A program made the position numbers and the translations under genes. This document shows, in pieces, positions 56,203 through 64,000 of a stretch of DNA of 64,000 nucleotides. The notes beneath the pieces were generated by a model. That model saw nothing but the letters and a program-made list of their open reading frames with translations, searched no databases and was not told where the DNA came from. Origin of the DNA: Aplectana chamaeleonis (lineage: Eukaryota > Nematoda > Chromadorea > Rhabditida > Cosmocercidae); assembly GCA_029168955.1 (NCBI GenBank), contig JAPDOI010000288.1, positions 864,192 through 928,191 of the forward strand, given 5' to 3'. Numbering within the stretch: the stretch's first letter is position 1; each line of letters begins with the position of its first letter.

Positions 56203-56797
56203 GTACTTATTTATTGCTGATTTTTTTTAAAGCAAATCTATTTATTTGGGCATTGTCAAGGCGATACTCGGCGAGACCTCTGCAAGTCGAGCTTCTTCCT
56301 TGACGCTGAGACGGGCTAGAACTGCAGTTCCAACTTGAAGGTCTGGGCGTAAACTTGAAAGTTTTCCTGACTCTTGTCCAAACGATCACTATACTTTCGG
56401 TGTCTTGTGTCCTAGCAAACCTATAGCGCTTCCACGTGGAAGAAAGTCAACCGCGCGAAGTGGGGAGACTTTGGCGGTCGGTTTTCTTCCGCTTTCTCTT
56501 TTGGCTTTGTTTTTGATGCATATCTCGATGTTTACGGCTATTTCTCTTGCTCTTTGTCTTGATCTCGATCATCTTGCCCTTCTTATTTTTAGGCTGTTCT
56601 CCATCTTCTTGTTCTTCCGGTGCATTTATGCCTTTGAATGGTTCAGTAATAATACTCAAAATTTGATGGTTTCGAATTTTGCAGAACTCATCGACAAATG
56701 TATGTTAACGTAGACTTGAATAAAATTTTCTTTGCAGAAAAGGAACGAGCGATCAGCTGTGGAAAGAAATATGAATATTTGCGTGTAGACACTGGAA
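56203..56797. other. No gene supported; Lys/Arg-rich minus frame
   Basis: The minus-strand frame 56447-56659 encodes a charged stretch (KNKKGKMIEIKTKSKRNSRK), while the plus strand is also open and hydrophobic. This is a composition effect more than evidence of an exon. Confidence 0.35.
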
Positions 56798-57005
56798 CAC
56801 TTCTGCACCGCCGTTATGGGTGAAATTCTGCTCGCAGTCGCGGACAGAAGCGGTTGCAGCGTGCAGCACGACGATAATCGTGCTGGACCAGCGGGTCCTG
56901 ACACAATTACACCCTTCTCCCAGAACGATTATAATTGTGCTGGGTGTGCTGAAACAGTGACTCGTCGCAACCGCGGAGCGAAATTTCAGCCCCATAGCGA
57001 CAAAG
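56798..57005. mobile_element. Palindromic MITE, copy 2
   Basis: TATGGGTGAAATTCTGCTCG is matched inverted by CGGAGCGAAATTTCAGCCCC at the right. The core ACACCCTTCTCCCAGAACGA aligns with copy 1. Confidence 0.6.
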
Positions 57006-57239
57006 TACAATCAGTTTCAAATAGCCGACGTATGCCATTGAAAAGGATCCACAATCACTATCAACGAGGACATTCGATCCTATGAGGATTCGTTAAATAA
57101 AAACACACGGGTACTAAGCTCACAACGCGATTAACACATTGGAATTTCTTATAGAAGGATAAGGAAAAAAATACAAAGGAAGGAAATGCAAGAATAGGAA
57201 ACGGAATACAAAAATACATACAAGAAAATGTCATCTAAA

Positions 57240-57707
57240 AGGCAGTGTTCACGAAGAAAATTTGCACGTTTTTTTGGCTAAACGTAAGCTTTTTGGGTCC
57301 CTCTGGCAAGATTAGGGAACGGAAGGGCGACGAAAACGGCTGGTAAATGGGTGAAAATCTCGTGGGCCACTTCAATCCCTTTGGGCCACTCCGCCCACGT
57401 CCTATAACAGTTTCCTGAATTCATGGTCAAATGAGTGGATGGTTTCCGATTAAAAGCCCTGTTCTTCCCTTCATTCTCAACTACTTTCTTTACTCAGGGT
57501 CAGCTCGCACACATCGGCTGCAAAAACGGAGCTACAAGCGTCGGACAACCTGTCCAATAATCCTTCCTCAGCGCGATTTTTGAGGGCCATAACTCCGTTT
57601 CCAGGGTCTTGGTAACGATTCTAGTGGACATCATTGAAAATCAGTATGGGACCGTTTTTCAAGATAGGCGGAAAAACAGAAAACGACTTTTATCGTGAGC
57701 ACTGCCT
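57240..57707. mobile_element. 468-bp TTAA-family MITE
   Basis: The ends are AGGCAGTGTTCACGAAGAAA and, inverted, AGGCAGTGCTCACGATAAA. The flanks are CTAAA and TTTAA, a slightly decayed TTAA target. The interior CAAGATAGGCGGAAAAACAG block is related to 8400-8430. Non-autonomous. Confidence 0.8.
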
Positions 57708-57996
57708 TTTAAGCTGGAGGAACCGTAGTAACATGCTCCTAACACGAAAGTTTCATTTGGAAAAGTGACAGCGGCTGCGTAAGCACCTAGCAGGTGTTGC
57801 ATTGCTCCCATTAGAATGGCGCTCATCAATGCTCAAAAGAAGGTTTCGGGATTAAAAGGGTACTGGAGTTTTCTTCTTCATGAAGGTGAATATCTGACAC
57901 CAATGGTGTAAAGAGAAGTGATTTTTACCAGAGAAAAGACGTGCAAGCAAGCGCAAAAACGATTTAACGCGGCCAGCCTCCCAACGCCAAACATAG

Positions 57997-58431
57997 TTAT
58001 CGCACATAATTATGAGCGGCTAAGATTTGACCAGTGACCGTTGTCCACAGAATGTGGGGGGGACTCAGGAGTGCGCCAAGCGCCGGGGAACGTGCAGGAC
58101 CCGACTGGAGTGTACGCTCTAGCGCCGGGGAAAGTGCGTGTTGACGCAACTTAAAGTGTGCGGGACCCAAATGAAAGCGTCGAGCGCCGAGAAATGGGGT
58201 GCTGGACCCAAATGGAAGCGCCCTGAGAGCCGGAACAAAGTTGTTGACCCAACTGGGAGTATGCGCCGAGCGCCGAAAGTGTGCGGATCTGAACTGAGGG
58301 GGGGAAGGGGACCATACTGGGATCTGAGGAACGATAATACCTAAGCTATTCATTTGGCAATGATCTGATTATCTGATGCGTCATAATACACTTCCAAAGG
58401 GCACGCCGCGAAGCGGCGTGTGTGCAATCTT
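57997..58431. mobile_element. Array-bearing element, inverted second copy
   Basis: This is the inverse of the 42164-42725 element: left end GGCTAAGATTTGACCAGTGA, about six 42-bp units (58050-58310), a conserved module (GATAATACCTAAGCTATTCA, ATGCGTCATAATACACTT) and a perfect stem-loop (58402-58420, CACGCCGC-GAA-GCGGCGTG), ending GTGTGCAATCTTG. The shared ends with different array lengths show that the array is internal to a transposable unit. Confidence 0.75.
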
Positions 58432-59679
58432 GTTTTTTTCATATTAACATGAAATTAACAAACCAAACCTCTCCAGCTAGATCGCGGCTGTGGCGGTTTA
58501 AGCCAAACACGCGGTAGGCTTGAAACGGCTAGGGCCTCGATACAATAGTTCGCCGATCTCCCGCAGCTAGCTCCGGTCGATAAACCACGAAAGCCATGAA
58601 TGAGGTGCGTGAAAAATGCCTTCGCCAACAACCCGCCGGAGGAAGTCTACGAGACCGAAGGGTTGATACCAAAGCGCGAGGCAGAGGAACAGAGCAACAT
58701 ATTTCAGGCGATTCTCGGCCCCGAGCCGTCTGAATAGGACCTGGAGCCGCCTGACAGTTCGGCTCGTTCTTCTGAATCTCCGGGGCTACTGCTGTTGCAG
58801 TTCGGGCTAATTCCGAATAGCCTTCCGGACAGCAGCAGCAGTAGGCCCGGAAAGCAACAGCAGTGGCCCGGACAGTAACAGAGCCGACCCGCAGATTGGA
58901 AAACGAGCCGAACTCGTAAGGTTGCCTCGGGGCCGATAATCGCCTGAGTATCTTATACCGTGTAATATGAAAATGCAAACTGTGTTACGTAGCGCTATCA
59001 CTCATAGAAGATAAAGGTTCCATCGAGAAGCTGAGTATTCTCCAGCGATCCTATGCGAAAACTCCGGCGGTCGCGAGGGAAGCCAAGAGAGGCGAGAGGG
59101 TGACCGTGGAGCGCCTCATTCTGTACTGGAAGTTTCACCCTCATATCCCTTCCACTTCCCGGCGGGTTGGATGGCGAATACGACCCTGGGTGTTTTTTGT
59201 ACCCTCCATCGTCCATGTTTTTCATACTTTTCGACCGGGTCGGTCCACGGCGGGTTACGGTCATTTTTTCATCCACCTCTGACAGGACTCAGCTCCTCAT
59301 TTGAGCCGGCTGAAGTATGGCGTATTGGGTTCATCATGTCAAGATCTCCTTATTTCGCTATGACCGACCGCTCTCTGCTTGCTCCGCCCAGGCTCATCTA
59401 AGCAAACCAGACTTGAGATATTGTTGATAGTAAAAGCTCGTCCTTTGCAGTTTGAAAGCCAGCGGTGTTGGGCTGTTTCAACTTGTTCGTAAGTGCGTTA
59501 CCCGGAGCCCAGCCCTATTCTCTCAACGTTTGCTTATTTCCAATTATTTCGACCAGACACTGACCTTTCGTGATGAAAAACTGCTTTTTTCTCGTCACAA
59601 ACACTGCATTAATGCATTTCGAAAGAGCGTCATTTGATTTGGAAGCAAGAATACCTGCCGCACATGCATGCGTACTAAT
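58432..59679. other. No gene supported
   Basis: 58461-58490 repeats the hairpin-adjacent sequence of 955-985 (AACCAAACCTCTCCAGC). 59150-59290 has CGACCGGGTCGGTCCACGGC, resembling the interior of the 632-bp MITE family, but no TIRs. The rest is unassigned. Confidence 0.4.
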
Positions 59680-60240
59680 AGCGACCGTCTTCAAATGTTT
59701 CGTACTGACCGCGTGATAAAAATCGGGCCTTCCGCGTTTGAGTGCGTACTAACCGCGGTCAGTCCCCACGCGCAACACGGTACCGACCGCGTGGCAATGC
59801 GTCCCGACAGCGTGTCCATGCGTATCGACAGCGTGACAACGCGTATCGACAGCGTGACAACGCGTACCAACCCCCGTGAAAATGCGTATCAACGGCGTGA
59901 CAAGATGTACTGACCGCGCAGCGATGCGTACTAACCGCGTAGCATTGTGCATTGACCGCGCTGACAGTACGTATCGACCGCGTGACAGTGCAAGGTACCA
60001 ACCGCGTGACAATGCGCACCAACACCGTGACAATTCGTACCGACGGCGTGGCAAGACGTACCGACCACGTGGCAGTGCGTATCGACCGCGCTGGGTAACG
60101 TCCACCGACCGCGTGGCAATGTGCGTACTGATCGCGTGGCAGTAGTACTGACCGCGGGACAACATGTGCCGACCGCGTGGCAAGACGTACCGACCGGCGC
60201 TTATTTTTCGTGCCGACCTGGCGTGCAGATTGCGTTCCAA
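59680..60240. repeat. 21-bp tandem array, about 27 units
   Basis: The unit CGTACCGACCGCGTGACAAT plus one base repeats with a 21-bp period, with CGTATCGACAGCGTGACAAC variants. It is GC-rich and open in several frames on both strands (up to 191 codons), which I regard as an artefact of the divisible-by-three period. Confidence 0.85.
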
Positions 60241-62087
60241 ACGTCGCCCATCCCGCTGTCGGTACGCAGCTTGTCCGCCGTCGGTCCAATCCCTGCATTG
60301 TCTGAGAAACCGATTTGATCGCAAAACCTGTCTTCTAATGCGACGCCAGGCAATAGTTCAGCAAAAAAAATCAGAAGTCGTATAAGAATGTCCGCTTTTT
60401 TCCTCAAAAATGGCTTCTCGCTAGGAGTTTACCGTGGCAAAAAAATGGGAGAACTCGTTGGAGATGCTGTTAGCTATGTCTGACATCGTGAACGTGCTCG
60501 TGAAACACCCCATTTCATTGTTGTTTGATGCTGTAGGAGTTCGCTTGGCAAAACGCACCCGCGATGTCCTCACATATCAGTGCAGGGCGATGCGGTGTGA
60601 TAAAATTGTGAACGCGCGCTAAACAGCAGGCTATTGCGCGAAAAACTATGGTTTAATTGCGATGGAAGCGCGGTGCCATCGCGCGTAGCAGCTGCCACGC
60701 AAGCGCAAACTGCTGACTTCACCACGACTCCATGATTCCTTTCTCGCACGCGGCAACCAGCGCTAGATTACCCTTCTGAGTTCGATAGCATTGCTCCAAG
60801 TATGGGACTCTCCTAACACTATGAATAGGCTCGCTTGGCTATTTAGATGTGGTCTACGGAGTTTTGAGCACTCAAAACTATTCGGTGTGACAGTATTCAG
60901 CCAAAGGTATTTGAGATTCCGCGAGTACGTAGCCCGATTTCCGACGTGTTCCGATTCTGCACTTCGTCAAGAGTGAACTAGTTAGAAGGTAGATTCGCTG
61001 GTTTTGTTTCGGAGTCCTCTAGCGACGTTTTCAGGCTCTTGGACAGGCTGAATCTGAAACTAAGCTTGGAGCAGACCGGAAATAACGCCTTGCACCAGTA
61101 TTTCCCACCCCTACGAAAAACAAAACGAAATGTGGAGCTTTCAGAAAAAACCTGAAAATGTGAATTTGATGTCGGCGAACATTTTATGGCACGGTTCGTA
61201 ATCACAAAATACCACAAGGTAGCTGAAATGGCCACGAAAACTCGAGGATCACGCAAGACTCAAACCTGCATCGCATCGCTTTCCGGGTGAAAGTGTTACC
61301 ACTACGGCACGGACACCGGCCCAGCTTTCCTCACAGGGTTCGGCGTGAGGTGCGATGTATCACAGAGGGTGGGTCGGACCCGTCGACATCCGGTGGGCTT
61401 GGGGTCGGACTTTCGGTCAACCAAGAACCAAGATAACTTCTATCAGGGCGCGGGGGGGGGGTTGAGAGCCATATCGTTAGTAAAAAAATGACGGCAAACA
61501 GAGACGGCAAAATGAGATCACAATAAGAGGTCAAAATAAAACTATAGATCATATTGAGAGAGCGAAATGAGACAAGAGATCAAAAAAGAGAAACTAAATA
61601 GTAAGAAGCAACTGCAAAAAAAAAACAAATGAGGCAAGATATGAAATGAGGATGTAGAAATAGGGTAGGAACACACAAGAGAGCTTTAAATTCAATAGTG
61701 ATAAAGCATGCAAGACAATAGACGGCCGTAGCATGGCCATAGTTAATGACTCTGAGATGGAGGAGTCTTGGACAGGTGAAGTGTGTCGCCAAAGCGCTCC
61801 TGGATATGTCACCAGCAGTGGTGTTGAGTATTCGCTGTCACCGAGGTCATTACAAGCGGACTATCCTGTCAACGAAATGACACAGATGTTCTGGAATTTC
61901 GTAATCGAAGATGCATTTTTAGGCGATTTAGGATTCCCAGGTTCGATCCAGCTAGAGTTAATTCTGAGAAGTAATGGATAGTTTACTGTTTAGGAAGAGG
62001 ATTGTTCACTGTTACATTTCTTGCAATTTACTCCACGAAATTGACTCGTGTCCAAGATGCGATATCGCCTAAAGCATAGGATTTTTA
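60241..62087. other. No gene supported
   Basis: Frames up to 92 codons only. A ten-base G-run lies at about 61453-61462. No splice-bounded exon or repeat family was recognised. Confidence 0.35.
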
Positions 62088-62908
62088 TGCCCTGAGGGTA
62101 CATAGGTGCGGTTGCGAGCGCGGAACCCACATTTTGAATACGAGTGTCCGCATGTGAAAACGCACCCGAAGTTTCATGAACGCTTCTTCAAGCCCAAGAG
62201 CGCTACATAAGGTGGGTGGAGCCTGTTTTCGTGACCTGATTACACATAGGTGCGGTTCCAGGCATGAAAACCACATTTAGTAATTGGCTATCTGGATGTG
62301 AAAACGCACGCAGAATTTCATAGAAGCAGCTTTAAGCCGAACCGCACTGAATAGGGAGGGGTCCATGAAAGAATCGATAGCTGTGTAATATTTACGTATT
62401 TAACGAAATTTGAATCAGGGAGTTTCGCGTTGCTACAACGTGCGGAAAACTCAGTCACGGACCCAAGTAATCAATTTCATTCTTTTACACTGTTAAAAAC
62501 TGTCTTTGAAGACCCATTTCTAGGTGTGATACAATCGATTGTATCACACCTAATTCGTATGGATTTGGTGTGATACAATCGATTGTATCACACCCGAAAA
62601 TCGGTCTTCAAAGACCGCTTTTAACCGATTGAAAGAATGAAGTTGATTAGTTGGGCCCGTGACTAGGTTTTCCGCACTTGTAGCAACGCGAAACTCCCTA
62701 TTTCAAGTTTCGTTAAGTACATGTAAATATTACATAGCTATCGATTTTTCATGGACTCCTCCCTATTCAGCGCTCACCCCCCCCCCTTATGTAGCGCTCT
62801 TGGGCTTGAAGCTACGTTGATGAATCTCGGGTGCGCTTTTACATTTGAACAGCCGATTACACAATGTGGCTTTCATGCCCGAAACCGCACCTACGTATCC
62901 TCAGGGCA
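62088..62908. mobile_element. 821-bp palindromic element
   Basis: TGCCCTGAGG, then a TACATAGGTGCGGTT/TACGTAGGTGCGGTT block, bounds both ends. Arms pair over nearly their whole length (CAAGCCCAAGAGCGCTACATA, GGAGTTTCGCGTTGC, TGTCTTTGAAGACC/GGTCTTCAAAGACC). The left arm holds a second, diverged direct copy of its outer part (ACATAGGTGCGGTTCC at about 62248). At the centre are two perfect 28-bp palindromes (62523-62550 and 62567-62594), each GGTGTGATACAATC followed by its reverse complement, 16 bp apart. No coding sequence. Confidence 0.9.
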
Positions 62909-63238
62909 CTAATGAATGTTCAGCCACTGAACAAACATTTTGTGTCATTGTCGCAGGAGAGTTGTCTTTGTCTCTTCGTGGAAAACATTTATTTATTGCA
63001 TATTAGGTTTAATTGATACACTCGATGCATCAATGTTGTCCTAAACTAAAAATTCGTTCACTATAAAAAATTACAAAGTGAGGAACTCTCTCCCTTCCCG
63101 GTCGTCGCCATCACTTTCTCCCAGGTGGAGGGGGGCTGAGCAAATCGTTTGACTTAGGTGGGGGGGGGTCTGACCAATGTTGGGTTGTGTAACACCTCGC
63201 GCCGTAGCCTGTTTCCTCAGCTAGTCGACAAAAATGGT
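62909..63238. other. No gene seen
   Basis: Short unassigned segment with G-runs near 63128 and 63161. Confidence 0.4.
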
Positions 63239-63246
63239 ATGGGCAC

Positions 63247-63692
63247 CAGGGGTGTGCGGTAGAAAGTTTTCGGAATAAGTTTTATCGAAGCCCTCGACCG
63301 ACAAATTCTTGCGTCGTGTTTAGATGAGAGTCCGGGGTACACTCGAATATAGAAAAAGAAAAATGCCACAGGGAAAAGAGATAGGTCAGACAGGGGGAGA
63401 CCACGATAATTAATATAAACTAGAATTCATTCAAAATTTTCCTTACAATCAGGCGAGCAAGAAGTGCGTAACGCGACGCCTACAGTGGCGGGGTCAGCAT
63501 GCCATAATAAAGAAATTCATATAGTACAGGAATAACGGGCCGAAAGGCAAAAGACGCCAAATTAAGCCCTTCGGTATAAAAATCGGTAAATTCCAAGTTT
63601 GAGTCAGTATATCGGTAAATGAAAAATTACCGGAAAAACACCGGTAAATCCGGTAAATCGGAAAATCGGTAAACGGTCAATGCACACCCCTG
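63247..63692. mobile_element. 446-bp hAT-like MITE with 8-bp target duplication
   Basis: The ends are CAGGGGTGTGCGG and, inverted, CAGGGGTGTGCATT, flanked by the perfect 8-bp direct repeat ATGGGCAC (63239-63246 and 63693-63700). An 8-bp duplication and a CAGGG terminus are typical of hAT elements. The right interior is a degenerate CGGTAAAT array (63565-63680). No transposase. Confidence 0.9.
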
Positions 63693-63700
63693 ATGGGCAC

Positions 63701-64000
63701 CACAGCTGTCACTCTGGAATGGGTATGATGTGGTGAGCACAGATCAAGATTCACGTATTTCTGCCATACGCTTTCATTTTTTCTCGAAAAGTATTAGACG
63801 ACTGCTGGAAGCTGGCGGGGACTCCCACTTTGGCAACTCTATTTTCTAGATTGTACAGTTTTTTAGCGCGAAATTCTACCTGCGTGTTCGGAATGTTGAT
63901 CGAGTCCACAGCGCGAGTGCAGTTCGGTTGCCACATGTGCCTCAACGACGACGTTCACGCAGCGGTTTTCCGCCGCGCGCGTCACGTGTGCCAGCCGAAC
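63701..64000. other. No gene seen
   Basis: Nothing supported; the last 60 bp are GC-rich (CGCGCGCGTCACGTG). Confidence 0.4.

Noticed and set aside
56018..57085. Two similar exons of a secreted or collagen-like gene (GPAGPD segments)
   Set aside because: The similarity is explained by two copies of a palindromic MITE; symmetry of the DNA, not codon structure, is conserved.
59749..60324. 191- and 179-codon minus-strand frames
   Set aside because: They come from the 21-bp GTACCGACCGCG array and overlap each other in different frames.

Overview
This window looks like a repeat-dominated piece of a nematode nuclear genome. The evidence is short introns (70-430 bp) with TTTCAG/TTGCAG acceptors and GTGAGT/GTATGT donors, an RTE-type non-LTR retrotransposon, many short palindromic or TIR elements, and large minisatellites. 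A clade V (strongylid or rhabditid) worm is my best guess, but no marker gene here settles it. I saw no rRNA, no convincing tRNA, no prokaryotic feature and no intact complete host gene.

Layout. 1-3.5 kb: 42-bp and 145-bp tandem repeats, a GCGAAGC-core hairpin and a 662-bp inverted-repeat MITE. 3.5-10.8 kb: three 42-bp minisatellites, a TTA-flanked 632-bp MITE, a TTAA-flanked 485-bp MITE and a 46-bp GC-rich array. 11.3-20.1 kb: a 1,030-bp TTA-flanked element, then a decayed but full-length RTE retrotransposon (14207-17390, 12-bp target duplication) inserted inside an older foldback repeat, then TTCGAA-rich low-complexity DNA. 21-25 kb: stem-loop termini, a 21/42-bp array and a near-perfect 285-bp inverted repeat. 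25.1-27.5 kb, minus strand: a multi-exon gene remnant joining the C-terminal part of a Pif1-like helicase to a ubiquitin-specific protease. 28-34.8 kb: a hAT-like element, another 633-bp MITE, a 4.5-kb 42-bp minisatellite with a higher-order duplication, and a 234-bp (CA)n tract. 35-47 kb: foldbacks, more 42-bp arrays, one short element carrying a small 42-bp array between conserved ends, and three weak exon candidates. 48.7-52 kb: a 2.4-kb element with long inverted repeats and a 546-bp TIR element. 52-64 kb: TATA-bearing GC-rich elements, 21-bp arrays, further MITEs, an 821-bp palindrome with two perfect 28-bp palindromes at its centre, and a clean hAT-like MITE with an 8-bp target duplication.

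Three points stand out. First, at least eleven tandem arrays share a 21- or 42-bp period, and most share a recognisable core. At 42.2 and 58.0 kb the array sits inside a defined mobile element whose end is a stem-loop with a GCGAAGC core, an architecture like that of non-autonomous Helentron/HINE rolling-circle elements. Second, the helicase-USP fusion could be a fragment of an autonomous rolling-circle element, although only part of the helicase and no Rep domain is present. Third, several insertions can be dated relative to one another because empty paralogous sites survive in the window.
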